Below, piece by piece: positions 24,405 through 32,485 of a stretch of DNA of 64,000 nt. The DNA is from Leclercia sp. 29361 (GTDB taxonomy: Bacteria; Pseudomonadota; Gammaproteobacteria; Enterobacterales; Enterobacteriaceae): assembly GCF_011290365.1 (NCBI RefSeq), contig NZ_CP049786.1, positions 3,162,001-3,226,000 of the forward strand. Direction: 5' to 3'. Position numbers and translations under genes: made by a program. The notes below the pieces were generated by a model. That model ran no database searches. It worked only from the letters and a program-made list of their open reading frames with translations, and was not told the origin of the DNA. Position 1 is the stretch's first letter; each line of letters opens with the position of its first letter.

Positions 24405-25829
24405 ATGGGGGGAATGCGTCCAAACGTTTTAGGGCGGGGAATGGCTTTGTTTGGTGATCAAACTACAACTGGCGCAAAACTCATCCCATCACTTTCTTTT
24501 GGTAACATCCTTGGTCGCCGCCCAATTGTTCTGGGTGACAAGACCACCGCTTGCCTGAAATGTGGCAAAGAAGGGAAAGTTGTTGAAGGTGAGCCACACC
24601 GCACAATTCACCAGATCCCTGTCGCCGTAGACAGTTGTATCGTTTTATGTGGATGCCCTTCTGGTTCTAACCGAATCATAGCCCCTTTGGGCTGGATAGG
24701 CCCAGGTGAATCCCCTTCTCAGGCGACGGCAAGGTATCTGGCAGAAGCGGCAACCGCAGCAGCCGCTTTTGCTGCATCTCAACAACCGCAAGCAGAACCA
24801 GAACAACACGCACAGGCAGCTAAAAAGAAAACAGGTATTGATGCAGGTTTTGCTGTTCTCCCCTGTGGTGGTACTACAGAGGCCTGGCAACGTCTGCTAT
24901 TTACAGGCACTCCACCAGCAGGTGCCAAAGAGCTATTCGCTACGCTGAACGGTACAGACAAAAGCTATAAAGCCGGTTCGATTATGCTTCTGGTTGATCC
25001 TGAAATGCAGGACGACGAACAAATCGCTCACATGAAAGCGGCAAAACAGCGCATTGATACCGCACTGGAACCGTTGACACACCAGGAAGCTAACTTCCTC
25101 CATAAGCATTACGCCACGATTGCTAACTTCTCTAATATTGCCGATAAAGGTATAGGGCTTGCAGCCGATCCAGCTGGGAAATATTTTGAGAATATCGAAA
25201 AGATTCTTAAAGAGATCCAGGATACATACAAGAATACCTACATAACAAGAGGTGCATTAATCGGCGAACAGTTTTATGTTAGACGTGCTCAGCTATTCAC
25301 TGAACTTGACCGTGTGCTCAAAGTTGGTTTCCTGAATAAGGCCATGAAGTTTGGTGAGTATACGAAAATTAAAAATGCGCTTGGCTTATCTACCAGTTCA
25401 ATCACTCATAAATGGAATGAAACAGGGATAAGTGATATTGAAGGTTACGCAACGCATATCGAGCGAGCGGCTAAATATACCAAAGCGATGCGTTATACTG
25501 GTTACGTTGGAATAGCGTTTAGTGCGGTTCACTCAATCAATGAGATAAATGAGGCTTGTTCAACCGGTCGAGAGGCTGCATGTAATAGGAAAAAATATAC
25601 TGAGATTGGTAGTTTCGCAGGGGGGCTTGCTGGCGGATATGCAGGAGGTGCTATTGGTATGGGTATCTGCTCTTTAGTTTTGGGTGTTACAACAATAGAG
25701 GTGGGTGGGGCTGGCGCATTAGCCTGTGGTGTAATACTTGGGAGTGGTGGCGGTATCCTTGCTGGTGAATACTTCTCAGACAAAGGTGAAGGCTTTGGTG
25801 AGATGATTTATAACTCGATAGGTAAATAG
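24405..25829 (+). CDS. Type VI secretion PAAR-domain effector 1, putative membrane-acting toxin
   Basis: A 474-residue protein. Residues about 1-100 are a PAAR domain (RRPIVLGDKTTACLKCGKEG, HQIPVAVDSCIVLCGCPSG), which caps VgrG. Residues about 110-130 are an Ala/Gln-rich linker. Residues about 130-400 are a helical region shared almost identically with the second effector. The last 70 residues form two glycine-rich hydrophobic segments (GGLAGGYAGGAIGMGI and GALACGVILGSGGGILAG) suggestive of membrane insertion. The adjacent small membrane protein fits an immunity role. No VgrG, Hcp or T6SS structural gene is in the window, so it is an orphan effector. Toxic mechanism is inferred. Confidence 0.78.
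   Translation: MGGMRPNVLGRGMALFGDQTTTGAKLIPSLSFGNILGRRPIVLGDKTTACLKCGKEGKVVEGEPHRTIHQIPVAVDSCIVLCGCPSGSNRIIAPLGWIGPGESPSQATARYLAEAATAAAAFAASQQPQAEPEQHAQAAKKKTGIDAGFAVLPCGGTTEAWQRLLFTGTPPAGAKELFATLNGTDKSYKAGSIMLLVDPEMQDDEQIAHMKAAKQRIDTALEPLTHQEANFLHKHYATIANFSNIADKGIGLAADPAGKYFENIEKILKEIQDTYKNTYITRGALIGEQFYVRRAQLFTELDRVLKVGFLNKAMKFGEYTKIKNALGLSTSSITHKWNETGISDIEGYATHIERAAKYTKAMRYTGYVGIAFSAVHSINEINEACSTGREAACNRKKYTEIGSFAGGLAGGYAGGAIGMGICSLVLGVTTIEVGGAGALACGVILGSGGGILAGEYFSDKGEGFGEMIYNSIGK
24792..25621 (+). repeat. 830-bp direct repeat, copy 1 (effector core)
   Basis: This segment matches 27044-27873 closely, with stretches of complete identity and no length change over 830 bases. It covers the linker end and the helical core of the effector up to the glycine-rich tail. 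Sequences on both sides are unrelated or strongly diverged. It is consistent with tandem duplication followed by exchange of ends. Confidence 0.85.
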
Positions 25830-25830
25830 C

Positions 25831-26217
25831 GTGAATATTACATCTGCTATTTTATTCGTACTCTTTATGGTTTCTACAATCATAACATATGGGTATTCCG
25901 CATTAAAAAATAAGCATCATATTATATTGTGTGAACTTTTCCGCGAGCGATTTGGATTTCTACCAAATGGAATAATACTTGCCCAGGCAGGGGGGCTATT
26001 TTTTACATTCCAAAAATATTTTTATTTCTTCTTCCCTCTCATTGTAAAAAAAAGCAATTTCATAGTTAGAGGTATGAACTCAGACCATTATGATTTCATC
26101 AGAACTTTACCCAATGAAATGACATCATGGCTAAAAGTCAAGTTCACATTATTTTTGATAACTACTATTTTACTCCTTTCTAATGTCATTTCCTCTTATC
26201 TATTTATCAAAGCGTGA
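25831..26217 (+). CDS. Putative immunity protein 1, inner membrane
   Basis: A 128-residue protein starting at GTG, one base after the effector stop. It has a membrane segment at about residues 5-22, a cysteine/aromatic middle region (LFRERFGFLPNGIILAQAGG) and a second span at about 105-125. The middle motif RFGFLPN..I..AGGLFF is mirrored by QFGYTPF..I..NGGFFF in the second immunity protein, so the two are distant homologues. AT-rich. Neutralisation of the upstream toxin is inferred from position and membrane topology. Confidence 0.65.
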   Translation: MNITSAILFVLFMVSTIITYGYSALKNKHHIILCELFRERFGFLPNGIILAQAGGLFFTFQKYFYFFFPLIVKKSNFIVRGMNSDHYDFIRTLPNEMTSWLKVKFTLFLITTILLLSNVISSYLFIKA

Positions 26218-26223
26218 CAAAAA

Positions 26224-26249
26224 AAGCCAAATATATTTTTATTTGGCTT
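26224..26249 (+). terminator. Hairpin after the first effector-immunity module
   Basis: AAGCCAAAT..ATTTGGCTT forms a nine-base stem a few bases after the immunity gene. The following bases are only moderately T-rich. The remainder of 26250-26686 holds no supported gene; the second effector has a good GGAGAG ribosome site. Confidence 0.6.
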
Positions 26250-26686
26250 ATTCTCATTCTAACCGTTTACTCCCTGTCCAACCCATCAATCACAAAAGAA
26301 GCAGAGGATAAGGGGAACGTATGTCAATATCGTTTAGCGATCCCTCCTCTTTACCTTTGACCTCAGGTTTGCTGTAGGTGCCGAATGTTTTTCACCCAGT
26401 CAGCCAATGCCGAAAAGCAGACATTATGACGAATCGAATGCAATAATCGCCGTTGCACTCTACTTTTCATCCCTGAAATAAGCAATGATTGGCGGTACTT
26501 GATACAGTTACAAAAGCATCGTGATATTTTCAACGTGAAAAGCAAATTGGGGGTTGATTTACATCAACACTCAACCAAGCTGATATAAACAAAATAAATT
26601 TAACTTAAGTATGATGTTTGTTGCTTGCCAGGTTTTTGTTTATAGAATAGCCATCATAAATCTTGACATAACAAACGGAGAGAATT

Positions 26687-28075
26687 ATGGCGCTAGGTTT
26701 TTATCTACGGGTTGGTGATCCAACAACCTGTAAAGGGAAGATACTCACAGGGGATGAAACACTAAGCTGGTATGGTGTAGCCGGAGCGCGCGAAGGTGAC
26801 CTGGTGTCATGCGGAAAGCATCCTGGTACATATAAAATACTGGGTGGTACCACTGACATCTGGGGCAAAGGTAGAAGACTGGCTGGAACACTGGATAGTA
26901 TCAGTTCCTGCCCCTGCAAAGCCAAATTCATCCCTTCTATTCCTGACTGTTACGAACAAGAAACTCCATATCTATCAAAAAATTCAAGTGCTGCGGCTGT
27001 TGCTCTTGTACCAAATGCACTTATGCCGAACTTAAGTTCAGAGGCAGAACCAGAACAACACGCCCAGACAGCGAAAAGGAAAAAAGGCACAGATGCAGGT
27101 TTCGCCGTGCTCCCCTACGGCGGTACTACAGAAGCCTGGCAACGTCTGCTATTTACAGGCACTCCACCAGCAGGTGCCAAAGAGCTATTCGCTACGCTGA
27201 ACGGGGCAGCCAAAAGCTTTAAAGCCGGTTCGATTATGCTTCTGGTTGATCCTGAAATGCAGGACGACGAACAAATCGCTCACATGAAAGCGGCAAAACA
27301 GCGCATTGATACCGCACTGGAACCGTTGACACACCAGGAAGCTAACTTCCTCCATAAGCATTACGCCACCATAGCTAATTTCACCAGATACGCTGATACT
27401 GGAATTGGCCTTGCCGCTGATCCTGTTGGGAAATACTTTGAGAATATCGAAAAAATTCTTAAAGAGATCCAGGATACATATAAGAATACCTACTTAACAA
27501 GAGGTGCGTTGATTGGTGAAAAATTTTACGTGAGACGTAGCCAGTTATTTAAAGAGCTTGAGTCTATACTCAAAGTTAGCTTCCTGAATAAGGCGATGAA
27601 ATTCGGAGAGTATACCAAAATAAAAAACGCGCTCGGCCTCTCCAGCAGTTCTATTACCCACAAATGGAATGGAACGGGGATCAGTGACATTGAAGGCTAT
27701 GCCACTCACATTGAACGAGCAGCTAAATACGTTAAAGCTATGAAATATACTGGCTACGTAGGTATTGGGTTCAGTGCGGTTTACTCAATGAATGAGATAA
27801 ATGAGGCTTGCTCAATTGGTCGTGAAGCTAAATGCATCAGGAAGAAATACACTGAAATAGGCAGTTTCTCAGGGAGAGTTGGTGGCAGTATTTTAACAGG
27901 CTCTCTTGCAGTTCCTCCGTGTATCGCCCTTGGCATTGGAACCGCTGGAACAGCAGGCCTGGCTTGTACACTTATCGCTGGTGGAACTCTAGGTTTCGCT
28001 GGTGGTACGGCTGGCAACTGGGGAGGAGAGAAAGTAGGTAACTCGCTCTATACCCTGTTCGAGGAGACTGAATGA
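26687..28075 (+). CDS. Type VI secretion PAAR-domain effector 2, putative membrane-acting toxin
   Basis: A 462-residue paralogue of effector 1. Its PAAR head (residues about 1-90: VGDPTTCKGKILTGDE, AREGDLVSCGKHPGTYKILG, then LDSISSCPCKAKF) differs from that of effector 1, while residues about 120-395 are nearly identical. The last 65 residues are a different glycine-rich hydrophobic tail (GGSILTGSLAVPPCIALGIG and GGTLGFAGGTAGNWGGEKVG). It overlaps its immunity gene by 4 bases (ATGA). The divergence of head, tail and immunity protein suggests separate delivery partners and separate immunity. Confidence 0.78.
   Translation: MALGFYLRVGDPTTCKGKILTGDETLSWYGVAGAREGDLVSCGKHPGTYKILGGTTDIWGKGRRLAGTLDSISSCPCKAKFIPSIPDCYEQETPYLSKNSSAAAVALVPNALMPNLSSEAEPEQHAQTAKRKKGTDAGFAVLPYGGTTEAWQRLLFTGTPPAGAKELFATLNGAAKSFKAGSIMLLVDPEMQDDEQIAHMKAAKQRIDTALEPLTHQEANFLHKHYATIANFTRYADTGIGLAADPVGKYFENIEKILKEIQDTYKNTYLTRGALIGEKFYVRRSQLFKELESILKVSFLNKAMKFGEYTKIKNALGLSSSSITHKWNGTGISDIEGYATHIERAAKYVKAMKYTGYVGIGFSAVYSMNEINEACSIGREAKCIRKKYTEIGSFSGRVGGSILTGSLAVPPCIALGIGTAGTAGLACTLIAGGTLGFAGGTAGNWGGEKVGNSLYTLFEETE
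27044..27873 (+). repeat. 830-bp direct repeat, copy 2 (effector core)
   Basis: The partner of 24792-25621. Long stretches, for example within 27225-27365, appear identical to copy 1, which implies recent duplication or gene conversion. Confidence 0.85.
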
Positions 28076-28464
28076 AACCCTTTGATATATCTTTAATCAT
28101 TTTACTGTCTTTATTTTTTCTATCTTTTTTATTCTATCTAATCTATGGTAAATTAACAGAAAGAAAATTTGATGCTATAGTCGAAAAATTTAAAAAACAG
28201 TTTGGGTATACACCATTCTCAATGATAGTGGGGAAAAATGGTGGTTTTTTCTTTTGGGGTTATAAAGAGTCCTATTTGATTTGCGCATTGCTTTTCACGA
28301 ATTTTCCAGCAACAAAAAAGACATTAACACAAGAGGAAATTATTTTTTTTAAAAATTTAGACAAAAGTGACATTTCATGGTTTTATATAAAATATTTTTC
28401 AATGGTAATTGGAACATTGTGCTTTATCGTTTTATTAATTATGTTTAAATTTAGAGCTGAATAA
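28072..28464 (+). CDS. Putative immunity protein 2, inner membrane
   Basis: A 130-residue, AT-rich membrane protein with spans at about residues 6-24 and 105-124 and a middle motif (FKKQFGYTPFSMIVGKNGG) matching the first immunity protein in pattern. It overlaps the effector stop (ATGA). The gap 28465-28868 that follows contains no gene I can support. Confidence 0.65.
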   Translation: MKPFDISLIILLSLFFLSFLFYLIYGKLTERKFDAIVEKFKKQFGYTPFSMIVGKNGGFFFWGYKESYLICALLFTNFPATKKTLTQEEIIFFKNLDKSDISWFYIKYFSMVIGTLCFIVLLIMFKFRAE

Positions 28465-28868
28465 TTTTCTGAACAATCAGGGGTAGCAATGCCCCTGTAG
28501 TTCTATTATAAAGAAATCGCCTAAGACCGATCATATCAATTACATACATTGCAGTAGAATAAATCGCGTGCAAAATGGAATGCGCTAACCTTTCTGAGTT
28601 CTAACGTTTCTCTCAGCACAACTAGGACATACATACCTTAAACCTTCCCGTAACTCGTGAGTAACCATTCACCAGGACAAATCTCAAGTTTTTAGCTATC
28701 CGTGCTAAATGTGATCTTCGTCAACCTGAGAAAACGCCCCTTGCGTGATATTCAGCGCGCGCCACTGTTGCGTCTCTAATATAGACACCAGCAAAAAGTG
28801 GCCAGGCCAATAATAATTATCGAATCAACAACCGGGGAAAACCTTCCTCACTCCTTTAAGGTTAATGT

Positions 28869-29345
28869 ATGAAAAAGATTCTGTTGGTGGGTGTAGTTGC
28901 TGTGTTGCTGGCGGGCTGCGTCTCTGAAGAGCAGCGGTTAGCGCAGTGTGAAGCAAAAGGCGTCAGCCGTGATGCGTGCTATATCGCAGACCAGAACCGT
29001 CAGGCCACGATCAATGCTGCTGCCGAAAAACAGGCCTTAGAAAATGCCCATGACGCCGTACAACATGGCCAGGCGGCCCATGTTGCCGATCCGCTGCGCG
29101 AAGCCTCTTTTAGCGCTAACGGTATCAAAGCCACCATCAACAATGGCTTCACCCAGGCCATCATCAACGGCAAAAAAGCCACGGTGAAGCGGTTGAATGC
29201 TAATTTTTACGAGATCAAAGGAGCCGGTTATATCCTGTCGATTTCTCTCGACGCGGACGGCGTCACTGATGCGTCATGGAATAAAACCCATGGTCGCGAT
29301 CACGGGATTCTGAACGTTGTTCAAAGTAGTCCTAAAGCATTCTAA
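28869..29345 (+). CDS. Outer-membrane-type lipoprotein of unknown function
   Basis: A 158-residue protein with a lipoprotein signal peptide and lipobox LLAG-C at about residues 14-18; residues after the cysteine are not Asp, so outer-membrane sorting is likely. An Ala/Gln-rich helical stretch (about 45-75) precedes a small beta-rich domain containing two INNG/INGKKATV repeats. The codon use is GC-rich and matches the backbone rather than the flanking effector genes. The product was not matched to a named family. Confidence 0.75.
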   Translation: MKKILLVGVVAVLLAGCVSEEQRLAQCEAKGVSRDACYIADQNRQATINAAAEKQALENAHDAVQHGQAAHVADPLREASFSANGIKATINNGFTQAIINGKKATVKRLNANFYEIKGAGYILSISLDADGVTDASWNKTHGRDHGILNVVQSSPKAF

Positions 29346-29409
29346 AATACCCCACTTTTTCCCCCGGAGTGCCCCCCAGGAAACCTCAGTTGCCATGCGG
29401 GGTTACGGC

Positions 29410-29436
29410 TTACGCGCGTTGTTTCAACGCGCGTAA
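29410..29436. terminator. Perfect 11-bp inverted repeat between lipoprotein gene and dat
   Basis: TTACGCGCGTT-GTTTC-AACGCGCGTAA forms a strong hairpin 65 bases after the lipoprotein stop. No long T-run follows, so it may stabilise RNA ends rather than terminate. Confidence 0.5.
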
Positions 29437-29571
29437 CAAAACGATAAACAATTAACCATTGAGCCCTACGCAAAAAGGCTCTATATTGGCCGCGATTTTT
29501 GATGCCCTTCTCATTTTCTTAATTAATTATTCAATCGTGGCCACGTGCTGAGCTGCGGTTGTAGGAGTGAT

Positions 29572-30954
29572 ATGATGACGGATAAAGTCCGTATTGATAC
29601 TTTGAATGCCTCTTCTTTCAAAACTAACGAAACCTATCTGGCCCGTCAGGCTGAAATGGAATCCAACGTCAGGAGTTATCCGCGCAAACTGCCTTTAGCT
29701 ATTACTAAGGCGGACGGGGTGTGGATCACCGACGCGGATAATAAAGAGTATCTGGATTGCCTGGCCGGAGCGGGAACGCTGGCGCTGGGTCATAACCATC
29801 CTGATGTGCTGAAAAGCATCCAAAGTGTCATTACCAGCGGCTTGCCGTTACATACCCTGGATCTGACCACGCCGTTGAAAGACGCGTTCTCAGAATACCT
29901 GCTCTCCATGCTGCCAGGTCAGGGCAAAGAGTACTGCCTGCAGTTTACCGGCCCATCCGGTGCGGACGCTGTTGAAGCCGCGCTGAAGCTGGCGAAAAAA
30001 GTGACCGGCCGCAGCGGCATTATCAGCTTCTCCGGTGCTTATCACGGCATGACCCACGGCGCGCTGTCCGTGACCGGCAACCTGTCTCCGAAAGAAGCGG
30101 TTGACGGCATGATGCCAGAAGTGCAGTTCATGCCTTACCCGCACGAGTACCGCTGCCCGCTGGGTATCGGCGGCGAAGCGGGTGTGAAAGCCCTGACCTA
30201 CTACTTCGAAAACCTGATCAACGACGTTGAAAGCGGCGTGCGTAAACCTGCAGCTGTGATCCTGGAAGCCGTTCAGGGCGAAGGCGGCGTGAACCCGGCA
30301 CCGGTTGAGTGGCTGCAGCGCATCCGTAAAGTGACCGAAGAGCACGGCATTCTGCTGATCCTCGACGAAGTTCAGGCAGGCTTTGCCCGTACCGGTAAAT
30401 TCTTCGCCTTCGAACACGCAGGTATCCAGCCAGACATCGTCGTGATGTCCAAAGCTGTCGGTGGCGGCCTGCCGCTGGCCGTGCTGGGTATCAAAAAGCA
30501 GTTCGATGCCTGGTCTCCTGGTCACCATACCGGTACCTTCCGTGGCAACCAGCTGGCGATGGCCACTGGCCTCACCACCCTGCAGATCCTCAAAGAGCAG
30601 AACATTGCCGATAAAGTTGCCGCCCAGGGCGAGTGGCTGAAAGCGAAGCTGGTTGAGCTGCAGAAACGCTATCCGGTCATCGGTCACGTGCGCGGTCTGG
30701 GCATGATGATCGGCATCGAGATCGTGAAACCGCACGAAGCTGCTGACCATATGGGCTGCTTCCCGGGTGATGGCGAGCTGTCTGCGCTGATCCAGAAGAA
30801 ATGCTTCGAAGCCGGTCTGATTCTGGAGCGTGGCGGTCGTAACGGTAACGTTGTGCGTCTGCTGCCTTCCCTGCTGATCAGCGATCAGGAGCTGAACGTG
30901 TTCCTGGACAAATTTGAGCAGGCGCTGCTTGCTGCGGGCGTTCGCCCAGTCTAA
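29572..30954 (+). CDS. dat: L-2,4-diaminobutyrate:2-ketoglutarate 4-aminotransferase Dat
   Basis: A 460-residue class III PLP aminotransferase that converts aspartate semialdehyde to L-2,4-diaminobutyrate with glutamate as donor. It shows the cofactor-site motif [13 protein letters not shown] and the Schiff-base lysine in [17 protein letters not shown]. The start at 29572 follows AGGAGTG; a nine-codon longer frame lacks support. The ddc gene begins 9 bases after the stop, and together they make 1,3-diaminopropane. Confidence 0.93.
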   Translation: MMTDKVRIDTLNASSFKTNETYLARQAEMESNVRSYPRKLPLAITKADGVWITDADNKEYLDCLAGAGTLALGHNHPDVLKSIQSVITSGLPLHTLDLTTPLKDAFSEYLLSMLPGQGKEYCLQFTGPSGADAVEAALKLAKKVTGRSGIISFSGAYHGMTHGALSVTGNLSPKEAVDGMMPEVQFMPYPHEYRCPLGIGGEAGVKALTYYFENLINDVESGVRKPAAVILEAVQGEGGVNPAPVEWLQRIRKVTEEHGILLILDEVQAGFARTGKFFAFEHAGIQPDIVVMSKAVGGGLPLAVLGIKKQFDAWSPGHHTGTFRGNQLAMATGLTTLQILKEQNIADKVAAQGEWLKAKLVELQKRYPVIGHVRGLGMMIGIEIVKPHEAADHMGCFPGDGELSALIQKKCFEAGLILERGGRNGNVVRLLPSLLISDQELNVFLDKFEQALLAAGVRPV

Positions 30955-30963
30955 CCGGAGACA

Positions 30964-32439
30964 ATGGATACAATGTCAGATTTAAACCCGATTTTGTCGT
31001 CGTCGGCGCAAAGCATCGAAGCCTATCAGCAGGCCATCGAGCAGAGCACCCAGGCGGTTATGCAGTGGCTGAAACAGCCGGAAATGTACCAGGGTAAAAC
31101 GGTCGCCGAGCTGCGCGAACGTATCAACCTGGATTTCAGCCCGGAAGGGCTGGGTAACGAGACCGCCATCGAGCGTGCCGTTGAATATTTCCTGAAAGAC
31201 AGCCTGGCGGTGCATCATCCGCAGTGCGTGGCGCATCTTCACTGCCCGAGCCTGGTGGTAAGCCAGGCGGCGGAAGTGATGATCAACGCCACTAACCAGA
31301 GCATGGACTCCTGGGATCAGAGCCCGTCTGCGACCATTATCGAGATAAAACTGATCGAGTGGCTGCGTACCCGTCTGGGTTACCAGCCTGGCGACGCTGG
31401 TGTCTTCACCAGCGGCGGCACCCAGAGCAACATGATGGGTCTGATGCTGGCGCGCGATGCGTTCTTCGCGCGTCAGGGCCACTCCGTCCAGCAGGATGGT
31501 CTGGTGGGCGATCTGCGTAAGATCCGCGTTCTGTGCTCCGACAGCGCGCACTTCTCCGTGCAGAAGAACATGGCGCTGATGGGCCTCGGCTACCAGTCCG
31601 TTATTCAGGTAAAAACTGACGAATGTTCGCGTATGGATCTGAACGATCTGGCGGCGAAAATCGAGCAGTGCAATGCCAACGGCGAACAGATTCTGGCGAT
31701 TGTTGCCACTGCCGGCACCACGGATGCGGGTGCTATCGATCCGCTGCGTGCGATTGCAGAGCTGGCGGCGAAGCAGAACATCTGGGTTCACGTGGATGCG
31801 GCCTGGGGCGGCGCGCTGCTGATGTCCGAGAAGTATCGCGATTATCTCGACGGTATCGAGCTGGTGGATTCCGTGACGCTGGACTTCCACAAGCAGTTCT
31901 TCCAGACCATCAGCTGCGGCGCATTCCTGCTGAAAGAGGCGCGTCACTATGAGCTGATGCGTTATCAGGCGGCGTACCTTAACTCTGAGTTTGACGAAGA
32001 GGCTGGCGTACCAAACCTGGTGTCCAAATCCCTGCAGACCACCCGTCGCTTCGACGCGCTGAAGCTGTGGATGAGCCTGGAGGCGCTGGGCCAGAAGAAA
32101 TACGCTGAGATCATCGATCACGGTGTCACCATGGCGCAGCAGGTTGCCGCGTATGTGACTGAACAGCCACAGCTGGAACTGGTGATGCCACCCCAGCTGG
32201 CAAGCGTGCTGTTCCGCTTCCGCCCTGAACTGAATCTGGACGATGCGGCCATTGCGCTGCTCAACCAGAAGATCGGTGATGCGCTGCTGGAATCGGGCCG
32301 TGCCAACGTCGGTGTGACCGAGCATAACGGTATCACCTGCCTGAAGCTGACCCTGCTGAACCCAATCGTGACGCTGGAGGATGTCAAAGTCCTGCTGTCA
32401 CTGGTGGAACGCACGGCGCACGAGCTGCTGGCGAAGTAA
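30964..32439 (+). CDS. ddc: L-2,4-diaminobutyrate decarboxylase Ddc
   Basis: A 491-residue PLP group II decarboxylase producing 1,3-diaminopropane from the Dat product. The substrate-site segments HLHCPSLVVSQAAEV and TSGGTQSNMMGLMLAR are visible, as are HVDAAWGG and the lysine-containing LDFHKQFFQ that binds PLP. Two close starts are possible (30964 and 30973); GGAG is 3 bases from the first and 12 from the second. It ends at a strong terminator. Confidence 0.93.
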   Translation: MDTMSDLNPILSSSAQSIEAYQQAIEQSTQAVMQWLKQPEMYQGKTVAELRERINLDFSPEGLGNETAIERAVEYFLKDSLAVHHPQCVAHLHCPSLVVSQAAEVMINATNQSMDSWDQSPSATIIEIKLIEWLRTRLGYQPGDAGVFTSGGTQSNMMGLMLARDAFFARQGHSVQQDGLVGDLRKIRVLCSDSAHFSVQKNMALMGLGYQSVIQVKTDECSRMDLNDLAAKIEQCNANGEQILAIVATAGTTDAGAIDPLRAIAELAAKQNIWVHVDAAWGGALLMSEKYRDYLDGIELVDSVTLDFHKQFFQTISCGAFLLKEARHYELMRYQAAYLNSEFDEEAGVPNLVSKSLQTTRRFDALKLWMSLEALGQKKYAEIIDHGVTMAQQVAAYVTEQPQLELVMPPQLASVLFRFRPELNLDDAAIALLNQKIGDALLESGRANVGVTEHNGITCLKLTLLNPIVTLEDVKVLLSLVERTAHELLAK

Positions 32440-32447
32440 GTTGTTCA

Positions 32448-32477
32448 ACCCGGCAGCGCTCGCTGCCGGGTCTTTAT
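32448..32477 (+). terminator. Terminator of dat-ddc
   Basis: ACCCGGCAGCG-CT-CGCTGCCGGGT followed by CTTTATT. It lies 8 bases beyond the ddc stop, between convergent transcripts, and could also serve etk from the other side. Confidence 0.8.
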
Positions 32478-32485
32478 TCCCCTCG

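Noticed and set aside
26363-26545. A 60-codon ORF between the effector modules
   Set aside because: No ribosome site, no recognisable domain and unusual composition; it is not distinguishable from chance.
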